From NCBI GenBank assembly GCA_964593065.1, contig CAZQGO010000002.1, positions 113,253 to 177,252 of the forward strand: a stretch of 64,000 bases of DNA. The letters run 5' to 3'. Of this stretch, positions 42,877-51,673 are shown in pieces. The DNA is from CAZQGO01 sp964593065 (GTDB lineage Bacteria; Oederibacteriota; JAAXVQ01). Every line of letters begins with the position of its first letter. The stretch's first letter is position 1. The position numbers and the translations under genes are program-made. A model generated the notes under the pieces. That model did no database searches. It saw nothing but the letters and a program-made list of their open reading frames with translations, and was not told the origin of the DNA.

Positions 42877-44346
42877 TTAAAATTTTGTTCCCGTGACGCG
42901 GTAAACCTCCAAAATTTCCCCGCTGTCCGGTAGTTGCAAATCCTCGACCTTTTCCCCACGGATCAGATTCATCACCCGGCGGAAGATATCGCCGGCCACC
43001 ATCACCACGGACAGCGGTTGGCTGCTCATTTTCAGGGTAAAGGACAAGTAATCCCGGATGACCTCCATGGCCGCCGTGCCGCGCGACGACAACAGGGAGC
43101 CCACCGCTTCCCCGGAGGAAATGCCGAGAGAGATGAACAGGGGCGCCTCCTGGCGGTTTACGCGTGCCCGGTTGATTTCCGCCAGGGCCTTCTGCATGTT
43201 CACGGCCGCCAGGATCGCCCGCCGGTCGTCATCCGGGTGCGTCTGGGGCAGTCCGAACACGACCATGAACAGGTTTTCGGTAAATTTGTACACCTGGCCT
43301 TCGTATTCGAATATGGTGGCCATGAACTTGCGGAAATACTGATCCAACACCTCGAGGAGGCCGGCTGCATCCTGCGTGGTGGCGATCTGGTTGAGCTGGG
43401 TCAAGTCCGCGAACAGGATGGTCACGGGTTGGCGAGACCCATCCCCGGCCTGGAGCGCCAGGGTGTTGGGATCGACGTATCGCTCCTGGGCCTCCTTCGC
43501 GATGTACAACTGGAAGGCCTCCTTGATCTTTTCCACGTCCTTGAGTTCGTCGGCCACGACGTCAAAGGCGTCCTTGATCCGGATCTTTTCCTTCAAATCC
43601 TGCACCATCAGATTAAAGCTCTGGGTCAGGAGCCCGATCTCGTCCCGGCTGGTCACCTTGGCTTCCACGGCCAGGTCGCCCTTGGCGACCTGAGCCATGG
43701 CCAGGTTCAGGGTGTCGATGGGCTTGGTCACGGTTTTGGCCAGCCACAGGGCTCCGAAGAAGCCAAGCACCATCATCAAGAAGGTCAATAAAATGTTGCG
43801 CACGGTCGCCAACGTGATCTCGCGGTTCAGCGACAGAAGCGAAAAACGGATGTTGACGGTCGCGACCCGCTCGCTTTCCACCATGATGTCGCCGGATATC
43901 CTGGCCGTGGTCCCGGGTGGAAATTCATGCCGGGTCAGTCCGTTGAGATCCTCCAGCCCTTCGCCGACATCGAGCGACGGGTCCAGGGCCTTGGCCGTGG
44001 CCGGGTTGATGGTAAACGCCTTGGCTTCGCCGTCGTTGCCGACGATGGAAATGTACAGAATGTTGGGGTCGAGGTTGCGCACCACCTTGATGAACTCGCG
44101 GAACACCGGCCAGGAGACGTGCTCGCCGGCCAAAGGTTCGATTAATTTCAGCGCGGCGATCATGTTGCCGGTATCCGCCATGCGCTTGTCCATCTCCGCT
44201 GTCTTGAGCCGGGCTTCCTGAAAAATGGAAAAGTAGGACACGGCCGCCATCATCACCGCCACCAGCACGATGATGAGGAGGGTGATCTTGTAGGCCAAGC
44301 CGAACTGGACTTTGGGCTTGGGGGCGGCCTTGGCTTTGGCGCTCAT
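42877..44346 (-). CDS. Membrane class III cyclase-like protein with HAMP, probably inactive
   Basis: A 489-residue protein: transmembrane helix at 20-40, periplasmic sensor region 41-180, second helix at about 182-203, HAMP 203-258 (ALWLAKTVTKPIDTLN), a connecting helix, and a class III nucleotidyl cyclase domain from about 305. The first metal aspartate is present (Asp314 in LFADL). The usual GD of the second metal site is replaced by Glu357-Asn358 (YKFTENLF), and the transition-state Asn/Arg region reads VIRDYLSFTLKM. It is thus likely to be a pseudo-cyclase that signals by contact. The downstream J-domain and Hsp70 genes share the operon. Confidence 0.78.
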   Translation of the reverse strand: MSAKAKAAPKPKVQFGLAYKITLLIIVLVAVMMAAVSYFSIFQEARLKTAEMDKRMADTGNMIAALKLIEPLAGEHVSWPVFREFIKVVRNLDPNILYISIVGNDGEAKAFTINPATAKALDPSLDVGEGLEDLNGLTRHEFPPGTTARISGDIMVESERVATVNIRFSLLSLNREITLATVRNILLTFLMMVLGFFGALWLAKTVTKPIDTLNLAMAQVAKGDLAVEAKVTSRDEIGLLTQSFNLMVQDLKEKIRIKDAFDVVADELKDVEKIKEAFQLYIAKEAQERYVDPNTLALQAGDGSRQPVTILFADLTQLNQIATTQDAAGLLEVLDQYFRKFMATIFEYEGQVYKFTENLFMVVFGLPQTHPDDDRRAILAAVNMQKALAEINRARVNRQEAPLFISLGISSGEAVGSLLSSRGTAAMEVIRDYLSFTLKMSSQPLSVVMVAGDIFRRVMNLIRGEKVEDLQLPDSGEILEVYRVTGTKF

Positions 44347-44368
44347 GATTTCACTTTCCCGGCCACGG

Positions 44369-45781
44369 TTACTGGCCGATGTAGGTGAAGGCATACAAGC
44401 TGCGGTCGAACGAACCCACGATCAGCATGCCTTCGGCGATAATCGGCGAAGCGTCCACGGAAGCGCCCGTGGTATATTTCCATTTTTCCTGGCCGTTGCG
44501 CGCACGTACCGCGACCACATCCTTGCCGGCCCCGATGAAGACCAAGCCGTTGAATTCCACGGGCGAGGACAGGATTTTTGCGTCCAGGTCCTTTTTCCAA
44601 ATCAAGCCGCCGGTGCCGGCATTCAGGCAGTATATATTTTTGTCATTGCTGCCGACGAACAGGTATTTGCCGGAGAGGCAGGGAGAGGAAGAGACCCAAC
44701 CCGACGCGGAGTATTTCCAGGCCAGCCCCCCGCCGGAGCGTTTCAAGGCATAGATACTCTTGTCGTCCGAGCCGAAATAGACCAGATCGTCCGACACGGC
44801 CGCCGAGGAAAAAATCCGGCTTTCGGCGGAAAATTTCCATTGTATTTCGCCGGTGGCCGCATCCACGGCGTAAAAGTTCTTGCCCAGGGTGCCGATGTAC
44901 ACCACCCCTCCCTCCACCTTGGGGCTGGCGGCGATCGGTGCGTCGAGTTTCTTGGACCACAAGGTCGTCCCGCTCGAAGTTTCGAAGGCGTACAGGCTCC
45001 CGTCCATGGAGCCGACAAAAACACCATTTCCGATCACGGCCGGAGAGGAAAAATGAATCGGGCCGCCAGTCAAGGCGCGCCACAGCATGGACCCATCCTT
45101 CGCGTTCAAACAATAGAGATACGTATCGCCCGACCCGATGAAAACCCGGCCCTTGACGACCGCCGGGGAGGAGTTTACGGGGCCCCCGGTCTGCTTTTCC
45201 CATATTTGCCGGCCGTCCTTGGCGTTGATGGCATAGATGTTGTTGTCATTGGAGCCGAAATAAACCACACCGCCCACCAACGCGGCCGAGCCGTCGATCT
45301 TTTCCCCGGTCCGGTATTTCCACTGCAAATCCAACGGCGTGGAGAGCGGCGGTCCGGAAGCGGGCTGCCCCACCGCATTCTGGCGGAACATGGCCCAGCC
45401 CGTCGCCGAGGCGGCGGAAATTTTCGGAATGGCGGCCTTTTTCTCTGCCGCCCCGGGGGTGGGCGCTGCCGCCATGGGCACGGCCTGGATTTCCTCCTCC
45501 ACGGCGGCAATTTGTTTCCGGAGCTGCTGCACTTTCTGACGGGACGTGGCCGAGCCGCTGCTTTGCAGCTTTTCCAGCGTGGCGCGAAGTTCATCCAGCT
45601 TCTGACGCTGAGCGGCGATGATCTTCTCCTGCTCAGCCGCTTTCTGCTGCGTTTGCGCGTTTCCTGAAACGTTGAACTGGATCTTGATCTCTTTTTCCTG
45701 GGCCGATTGGCCGCAGCCGCCCACGAGGACGATGATTCCATACAGGAGGGAAAGTTTCACCAGGACCTGACTCGCGCGCAT
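44369..45781 (-). CDS. PQQ-repeat beta-propeller lipoprotein (BamB-like fold)
   Basis: A 470-residue protein with a lipoprotein signal (LLYGIIVLVGGCGQSA, lipobox VGGC), then a coiled coil of about 45-100 (EQEKIIAAQRQKLDELRATL), an Ala/Pro linker and seven or more PQQ-type blades such as GGVVYFGSNDNNIYAINAKDG and NGVFVGSMDGSLYAFETSSG. It resembles BamB in fold, but the coiled coil and setting differ, so a scaffold or sensor role is equally likely. GAGGTGCATCC precedes the ATG. It is the first gene behind a strong promoter. Confidence 0.82.
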   Translation of the reverse strand: MRASQVLVKLSLLYGIIVLVGGCGQSAQEKEIKIQFNVSGNAQTQQKAAEQEKIIAAQRQKLDELRATLEKLQSSGSATSRQKVQQLRKQIAAVEEEIQAVPMAAAPTPGAAEKKAAIPKISAASATGWAMFRQNAVGQPASGPPLSTPLDLQWKYRTGEKIDGSAALVGGVVYFGSNDNNIYAINAKDGRQIWEKQTGGPVNSSPAVVKGRVFIGSGDTYLYCLNAKDGSMLWRALTGGPIHFSSPAVIGNGVFVGSMDGSLYAFETSSGTTLWSKKLDAPIAASPKVEGGVVYIGTLGKNFYAVDAATGEIQWKFSAESRIFSSAAVSDDLVYFGSDDKSIYALKRSGGGLAWKYSASGWVSSSPCLSGKYLFVGSNDKNIYCLNAGTGGLIWKKDLDAKILSSPVEFNGLVFIGAGKDVVAVRARNGQEKWKYTTGASVDASPIIAEGMLIVGSFDRSLYAFTYIGQ

Positions 45782-45820
45782 GGATGCACCTCGGATGAGT
45801 TTAAGACAATAGACTGAAAA

Positions 45821-45850
45821 ATCTTATCATTTAATGAATTGAGTTGTCAA
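45821..45850 (-). promoter_or_regulatory. Strong promoter of the PQQ-protein/cyclase/J/Hsp70 operon
   Basis: On the minus strand TTGACA (45850-45845) and TAAGAT (45826-45821) are 18 bases apart, with an extended TGA before the -10. The start would be near 45814, leaving a leader of about 33 bases. The 133-base spacer is strongly AT-rich. A second TTGACA lies further upstream. Confidence 0.8.
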
Positions 45851-45914
45851 TAGATATACATTTTGTCAAGTTTTATGAAAAAATCCCTGTTGACCTGAAC
45901 GGCGAAGGAGGAGA

Positions 45915-48900
45915 TTAATTCAAGGCAGCCGTTTCCGCTGCTGCCTCAGCCCTCTGCTTGATCGGGGGGGCCTGAGGCTCGCCCTTCATCTTGACCGATA
46001 TGATCCTGGAAACCCCTGCCTCCTGCATTGTGATTCCATAGAGGATATCGGCTTTTTCCATGGTAATTTTATTGTGGGTAATAATGATGAACTGGGATTT
46101 CTGTACGAATTCCTGAAGAATGCGGCCGAAGCGCACGGTGTTCGTGTCGTCCAAGGGAGCATCCATTTCGTCAAAAACGCAGAAGGGGCTCGGTTTGATC
46201 AGGAAAACGGCAAACAACAGGGCGATCGCCGTCAGGGCCTTCTCTCCGCCGGACAGCAAAGAAATGTTCTGCAGCCTCTTTCCCGGGGGCCGGGCGATAA
46301 TTTCGATGCCGGTTTCCAGCAGGTTGTTCTCATCCACCAGGATCAGTTCGGCGTCGCCGCCGTTGAACAGTCTCCGGAAAACGTCGCGGAAGCAGCTCTT
46401 GACCTGGCTGAAGGTCTCGGCGAAGCGGCTGCGGCTTTCCTGGTTGATCCGCTGGATGAGTCGCCGCAGGTTTTCCCTGGCCTCCTGAAGATCGCGCAAC
46501 TGCTTGTCAAGAAACTCGAAGCGCTGCAGCAGTTCGTTGTACTCTTCCATGGCCACCAAATTGACCGACCCCATGGAGACGATTTTTTCCTTCAGAGTGG
46601 CGATGCGCGAGCGGGACCCTTCGGGGTCGAGCGGCTGGCCCTCACTTCCCCCCGGTGTTTCCGGCTGCGGCGTGCCCTCGTTGTCCCCGGTTTCACCCGC
46701 CAGGCTTAATTGGTATTCGGTCTGCAGGTAATCCTCCAGGGATTTTAAAGAGAATTCGGCTTGTTTTTTAGTCAGCTCCAGGTGGTGCAGGGCTTCCCGG
46801 GCGGCATCGAGTTCCTGCCCGGCCCGGCGCCACAACTGGTTGGCCTGCTCGCGGCGGGCCAGGCACTCCTGGCGGTGCTGATTTTCGGCGGCAAGATGCT
46901 CTTCCCGCCGGCTTCGTTCCTGGTAGGCGCGGGCGAGCTGCTCGCTCCGTTCGTCCCGCTGCCGCGTTAAATCCGCCAGACGCTCTTTTTCCCGCGCGAT
47001 GGCCTGCAGCTTTTCCTCCCATTTTATGTCCGCGGCGTTCCGTTCCTGGAGCAGGCGCTCGGCTTCCGCTTGCATCGCGGCAGCCTGCTCGCTCAAGGCC
47101 GCCGCCGCCACCTTGAGTTCCCCCAAACCCGCGGAGCCGTCCTCGTATTCTCGGCGTCTCGCCGCCAATTCGAGACTCCGGGCCCGCAAGCTTTCCTGGG
47201 TTCGCTGCTCCTCGGATTCCAGTTCCGCTGCCCGTCCGGAGGCCGCGGTCAGCTCCTCCTGATACTGGTGCAGCCTGGCCTCGGCCCGTTCGTTTTCCTC
47301 CGCGATCAGTTGATATTGACGCTGGATATCCTCCAGATGGTCCGCCAGCCCCTGGCGCGACTGGTCCAGTTTGGCTCCCTGGATGTGCAGATCATGCTGC
47401 TGCGTGCGGTTGTTTTCCAGACTGGCGGCCAGCCCGGCCAGACGCTCGCGCAGGCTTTCGGCTTCCTGCTGGCTGGCCAGGTAATTCTTGCGCAGCAGCT
47501 CCAATTCCGCGGTGAGCTCCTCGATTTCCCGCTCCCGTCCCAGCAGGCCGCGTTCCAGGATATCCTGGCTGCCGCCGGTGACCCACCCCTCCGGACTGTC
47601 GACTTCGCCGTTCAAGGAAACCAGCGTGCACGCCGCGCCGGCGGCGCGGGCCTGGCGGGCGGCGGCCAGGTCGGTCACGAGGACCGCGTCCCCGAGCAGT
47701 GCCTCCACGATGGATCGGAAACGCTCGTCCAACTGGACCAGATCCCCGGCGCGGCCGACGATTCCCGGCAACGCCATCCAGGCCGGCTCGGCGGAGGCCG
47801 CTTCCAGGGCGCCGGCCGTCTGCGCCCCGGATTGTTCGGCCGGGATGAAGGTGGCGCGTCCGCGGTTTTCGCCAGCCAGATAAGCGATGGCTTCGTCCGC
47901 CTGGGCCCGGCTCCGGACGACGATATACTGCAACTTGTTCCCCAGCCAGGACTCGAAAGCGAACTCCAGGTTGGGCTCCGTGCGGATGAAATTCGCCACC
48001 GGCCCGACCACGCCGGGGAAGCGATCCGGATCGGCATTGTGTTCGAGCAAAATCGTCTTGGCCCCCAAGCCGTAGCCGTCGAGTCCGTTTTTCAGTTCCT
48101 CGATCCAATGCAGGCGGGAGCCGAGCTGGGTGATGGTTTTGCTGAAATTCTCAAGCATGCTTTCCAGGGTTTTCAGGGTATGCTCCAGGCCTTCCTTCTC
48201 CTGGTTCAGCTGGGCCTGGCGTGCCTCCAGCTCCTCCCGGGCCACCTGGAGTCCGTTCCAGTCCAATTCCAGATTCTGTTTTTCCTGGGCGGCCAGCACC
48301 TGCTGCGCGGCGATTTCCTGCGCCTTGGCCTGCAGCAGGGCGATGGCCCCCGCCTGCTCGCTGCGGCGCACTTCCAGGCTTTTCACGGTTTCCCGCAGTG
48401 AGGAAATGGAGTCCACCAGCGAAAGCAGTCGGTTTTGCCCTGCCTGGATTTCCAGCGCCTGTTCCCGGATGACGGCCTCCAGCTCAGCCAATTGCCCTCC
48501 GGCTTGCTCCACGCGGGCCTGCACGCCGGACAGCTCGTCCTGCTTCTCGGTCTGCGCGGCCCCCACCCGCTGCGCCGCCGCTTCCAGTTCCTGCCGCCGG
48601 CCGCTCAGTTCGCCGATTTCCGCCTCTCCCTGCAGGATGGCCGTTTCCAGATCCTGCCGCCGCAGTTGCGAGGAAGCCACGAATTCCTCGGCCTTGATGA
48701 TTTCCTCCGTAACCCGGTGCACGGCGTCTTGTCCCTCGGCCACGGCCTGCTCGGTTTGGTCCAGTTCCGCTTCGGTTCCGGCCAGCTGCCCGGAAATCGT
48801 CTCGCGCTCGGCCTCCTGGTTTTTAAGCTGGAGCCATTGCGATTGCCACTGCTGCTCCAACCGGCGCAAGTTTTGCTGCTGTTCCCGCAGCTCGCGTCGT

Positions 48901-49589
48901 CCCAGGGACACCTCCAAAGTGGTGAGCTCCTGCTTGAGCTCTTGGTAGCGGCGGGCCTTGCTGGCTTGCCGCTCCAGGGTCCCGATCTGCCGTTTGACTT
49001 CCACGGCGATATCGTTGACCCGCAGCAGGTTCTGCTCCGTGGCCTCCAGTTTGCGCAGCGACTCCTCCTTGCGCAATTTATACTTGGAGATCCCGGCGGC
49101 CTCCTCGAAGACGAATCTCCGGTCCGCCGGCCGGGAGGAAATAATCAAATCGATCTTTCCCTGCTCCAGAAAGGAATAGGCATTGGTCCCGACACCGGTC
49201 CCCAGAATCAGGTCCAGGATGTCCCGCAGGCGGCAGGAAACCTTGTTCAGCAGATATTCGCTTTCACCCGAGCGGTAGGTCCGCCGGGTGAGCGTAACTT
49301 CCTCGTGCTCGCAGGCCAGCTGGCGGTCGTGGTTGTCGATGGTCAGGGACACTTCGGCCATGCTCAGGGCCTTGCGCTGCTCCGTGCCGTTGAAAATGAC
49401 ATCCTCCATGCGGGAGCCGCGCAGGGCCTTGGCGCTTTGCTCGCCCAATACCCAGCGCAGGGCATCGACCACATTGGATTTGCCGCAGCCGTTGGGGCCG
49501 ACGATGGCGCTGATACCTGCTTCAAAATCCAGGCAGGTATAATCCACAAAGGATTTAAAACCTGTCATTTCAAGACGTTTTAAATACAC
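45915..49589 (-). CDS. smc: Chromosome segregation protein SMC
   Basis: A 1224-residue structural maintenance of chromosomes ATPase. The N-terminal head has Walker A GPNGCGKSN; long coiled coils flank a hinge domain near the middle (GYGLGAKTILLEHN, LVSLNGEVDSPEGWVTGGS); the C-terminal head has the signature LLSGGEKALTAIALLFA and Walker B FCVFDEMDAPLDD. Length is typical. The GTG starting VYLKRLEMTGFKSF is chosen because GGAGG lies five bases before it; a GTG four codons earlier overlaps that site. Confidence 0.96.
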   Translation of the reverse strand: MYLKRLEMTGFKSFVDYTCLDFEAGISAIVGPNGCGKSNVVDALRWVLGEQSAKALRGSRMEDVIFNGTEQRKALSMAEVSLTIDNHDRQLACEHEEVTLTRRTYRSGESEYLLNKVSCRLRDILDLILGTGVGTNAYSFLEQGKIDLIISSRPADRRFVFEEAAGISKYKLRKEESLRKLEATEQNLLRVNDIAVEVKRQIGTLERQASKARRYQELKQELTTLEVSLGRRELREQQQNLRRLEQQWQSQWLQLKNQEAERETISGQLAGTEAELDQTEQAVAEGQDAVHRVTEEIIKAEEFVASSQLRRQDLETAILQGEAEIGELSGRRQELEAAAQRVGAAQTEKQDELSGVQARVEQAGGQLAELEAVIREQALEIQAGQNRLLSLVDSISSLRETVKSLEVRRSEQAGAIALLQAKAQEIAAQQVLAAQEKQNLELDWNGLQVAREELEARQAQLNQEKEGLEHTLKTLESMLENFSKTITQLGSRLHWIEELKNGLDGYGLGAKTILLEHNADPDRFPGVVGPVANFIRTEPNLEFAFESWLGNKLQYIVVRSRAQADEAIAYLAGENRGRATFIPAEQSGAQTAGALEAASAEPAWMALPGIVGRAGDLVQLDERFRSIVEALLGDAVLVTDLAAARQARAAGAACTLVSLNGEVDSPEGWVTGGSQDILERGLLGREREIEELTAELELLRKNYLASQQEAESLRERLAGLAASLENNRTQQHDLHIQGAKLDQSRQGLADHLEDIQRQYQLIAEENERAEARLHQYQEELTAASGRAAELESEEQRTQESLRARSLELAARRREYEDGSAGLGELKVAAAALSEQAAAMQAEAERLLQERNAADIKWEEKLQAIAREKERLADLTRQRDERSEQLARAYQERSRREEHLAAENQHRQECLARREQANQLWRRAGQELDAAREALHHLELTKKQAEFSLKSLEDYLQTEYQLSLAGETGDNEGTPQPETPGGSEGQPLDPEGSRSRIATLKEKIVSMGSVNLVAMEEYNELLQRFEFLDKQLRDLQEARENLRRLIQRINQESRSRFAETFSQVKSCFRDVFRRLFNGGDAELILVDENNLLETGIEIIARPPGKRLQNISLLSGGEKALTAIALLFAVFLIKPSPFCVFDEMDAPLDDTNTVRFGRILQEFVQKSQFIIITHNKITMEKADILYGITMQEAGVSRIISVKMKGEPQAPPIKQRAEAAAETAALN

Positions 49590-49631
49590 AGCTTCCTCCA
49601 CAATTCATAATGCCCACTATATCTTGGGGTA

Positions 49632-49660
49632 ATCATACCGCTGCGTTGCGCATCTGTCAA
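49632..49660 (-). promoter_or_regulatory. Strong sigma-70 promoter of smc
   Basis: TTGACA (49660-49655) and TATGAT (49637-49632) on the minus strand are exactly 17 bases apart. Transcription would begin near 49625, with a leader of about 36 bases. Confidence 0.85.
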
Positions 49661-50049
49661 CAGGAATAACCCTACGGAAACCACCACGTTTTGATTCATT
49701 TCCAACCCAAACCCCCATATGCTGTATCGGGCATGCAAGGATCCGTGGATATACGTGACCCCAACATCATGTTATGATCGATTTCAGTCCTGCCAAGCAA
49801 TTTCACCTGGCATTTCGGGTCTTACACCTGAAACATCACCCGCCTCCGCCGGAGTGAATCCTTCGAAGATTTTTTCATTTTGGTTGCAGAATATTCCCTG
49901 GCAGCAAGGGCTTCGTTAGAAAAAAACGGACAATCGAGGGCTGGCTTCATCGGGCGGCTTGCCAAGCCGTACCAAGAAAAAGGCTGGCGGAAAGGGATTT
50001 ACGCGAAATTCCCTCCGGAAGGAAAACGGCCGTTCCGGACAGGCTGAGC
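49661..50049. other. Intergenic stretch with no supported gene
   Basis: About 390 bases between the smc promoter and lpxI. Short frames exist on both strands, including a 66-codon one on the plus strand at 49719-49919, but none has a ribosome-binding site or recognisable product. Base composition is lower in GC than the neighbours. A hairpin lies at its right end. Confidence 0.6.
50014..50039 (-). terminator. Possible terminator hairpin after lpxI
   Basis: TCCGGAA and TTCCGGA form a 7-base stem with a 12-base loop, 11 bases past the lpxI stop on the minus strand. A T run is lacking, so termination here is only suggested. Confidence 0.3.
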
Positions 50050-50916
50050 TTAGAGTGCGATCAAAGTGATGCCGGCCGCTTCGGCCGCCGCCAGAACCTC
50101 CGGCCGCTTCAGGAGCAGGGTTTGGCGGGCATCGAAGGCCAGCAACCGCGCCCCGACTTTCCGCATGGCGGCAATGGTCCTGGGACCCAGGACCGGGGTG
50201 TCAAACCGCATATCCTGCGAGGGTTTGGCGACTTTGACCACCACCGCACCCTGCCGGGCGTAGCGGCCCCCGCGCACGATGCAGGCATCCGTGCCTTCCA
50301 TGGCCTCCACCGCCAGTACGGCTTGGTTTTTCACCACCACCGTCTGCCCGATATCAGCGCTAGCCACGTGTTTGGCCAACCGGTAGCCGAATTCGATGTC
50401 CTTCCGCTCCTGGGGGCTGGGCCGTCGCCGCGTCAGCACGCCCGGTTGCGGCAGGTACTCCTTCAGGAGCGGCAAAGGCGAGACCAGATGAACGCCTTCC
50501 CGATCCAACGCCTCCGCCACGGTCTTCAGGATTGAATCGGCCCTTTTATCCCGCAATCTGGCCAGCAGGGAGAGCGCCTTGAGATCGAACTTGAGCTGGC
50601 TAAACATGCGCTTGTGGCGGATCTGCCCGGCCATGTACGCCCGCTTGATTTCCGACTGCTTGAAAATGCGGATGAGCCGTCCGAACTGCCCGAGGCTGAT
50701 CCAGTGCATTACCGCTACCCGGCGGGCCAGGTCCGGTCTCGTTTCGCCCGGGAAACCCACGGCCACGACCTGGAAACCCTGGCGCGCGGCCGCTTCCGCC
50801 ACCAAGAAGGGGAAGCCCCCGTTGCCGGCGATGAGGCCGACCCGCTGCGGCCGGTTACTTCGAGATGCCGCGTTCGGAGCTTTTGATGAATTCGATGAAG
50901 GGAACGATCTCGGCAT
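50050..50916 (-). CDS. lpxI: UDP-2,3-diacylglucosamine pyrophosphatase LpxI
   Basis: A 288-residue enzyme that cleaves UDP-diacyl-GlcN to lipid X, replacing LpxH. VGLIAGNGGFPFLVAEAAARQG is the family opening; FGYRLAKHVASADIGQTVVVKNQAVLAVEAMEGTD and PSQDMRFDTPVLGP are conserved LpxI segments. The only usable start is an ATG within lpxA, giving a 62-base overlap and a 24-residue N-terminal extension of unusual Ser/Asn-rich make-up; AAGGA precedes it. It completes the early lipid A set of this cluster. Confidence 0.92.
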   Translation of the reverse strand: MPRSFPSSNSSKAPNAASRSNRPQRVGLIAGNGGFPFLVAEAAARQGFQVVAVGFPGETRPDLARRVAVMHWISLGQFGRLIRIFKQSEIKRAYMAGQIRHKRMFSQLKFDLKALSLLARLRDKRADSILKTVAEALDREGVHLVSPLPLLKEYLPQPGVLTRRRPSPQERKDIEFGYRLAKHVASADIGQTVVVKNQAVLAVEAMEGTDACIVRGGRYARQGAVVVKVAKPSQDMRFDTPVLGPRTIAAMRKVGARLLAFDARQTLLLKRPEVLAAAEAAGITLIAL

Positions 50917-51628
50917 GGTCCTTCTCTTCTTCCAGGCGTTTGAGGGCTTGGCTGACGTTGAGCTTGGAGCGGTACAGGATGCGGTAAGCGTGCTCGATGA
51001 CCTTGATCTGGTCCTCGGAGAAGCCCTTGCGTTCCAGGCCGATCTTGTTGATGCCGACGATGCGCAGGGGGGACCCGGCGCACAGGATGTAGGGCGGAAC
51101 GTCCTTGGGCACGCGCGAGCCCCCGCCGATCATGGCGTAGGAGCCGATGCGGACGTACTGGTGGATGACGTTGGCCCCGCCGATGTTGGCGTGGTCGGCG
51201 ACCGTGATGTGACCTGCGAACTGCACGGCGTTGGCGATGATGTTGTGGCTCCCGATGACGCACTCGTGCGCCACATGGGCGTACGCCATGATCAGGTTGC
51301 CGTCCCCGACCTGGGTGACCCGTTCCCCGCCGGTGGCGCGGTTCATGGTGACGAACTCGCGGATAGTGTTGCGCTTCCCGACCTTCAGATAGGACCGTTC
51401 CCCGCGGAACTTCAGGTCCTGGCATTCCGAGCCCAGGACCGCGCTGGCGAAGACCCGGTTCTCCTCGCCGAGGGTGGTCCAGCCGTCCAGGACGACGTGG
51501 GGTCCGATGCTGCAGCGGTCCCCCACCTCGACGAACTCGCCGATGACGGCGCCGGGTCCGACCTGAACATCGCTGCCGAGCTTCGCCTTGGGGTGGACGA
51601 TGGCGCTTGCATGAATTTGGACTGACAC
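50855..51628 (-). CDS. lpxA: UDP-N-acetylglucosamine acyltransferase LpxA
   Basis: A 257-residue left-handed beta-helix acyltransferase, first step of lipid A synthesis. Hexapeptide repeats start IHASAIVHPKAKLGSDVQVGPGAVIG; MAYAHVAHECVIGSHN carries the catalytic histidine; IGGANVIHQYVRIG and a helical C terminus (SEDQIKVIEHAYRILY) are typical. It starts with GTG, six bases after GGAGG. It follows lpxC-fabZ by 45 bases. Confidence 0.95.
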   Translation of the reverse strand: MSVQIHASAIVHPKAKLGSDVQVGPGAVIGEFVEVGDRCSIGPHVVLDGWTTLGEENRVFASAVLGSECQDLKFRGERSYLKVGKRNTIREFVTMNRATGGERVTQVGDGNLIMAYAHVAHECVIGSHNIIANAVQFAGHITVADHANIGGANVIHQYVRIGSYAMIGGGSRVPKDVPPYILCAGSPLRIVGINKIGLERKGFSEDQIKVIEHAYRILYRSKLNVSQALKRLEEEKDHAEIVPFIEFIKSSERGISK

Positions 51629-51673
51629 TTCCTGCCTCCTTCAGTGAGGGCTGTGCCCGTTTTGCCCCGGCGC

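Noticed and set aside
49719..49919. Plus-strand frame of 66 codons upstream of smc
   Set aside because: No ribosome-binding site, no promoter on that strand and no recognisable features; kept only as an intergenic note.
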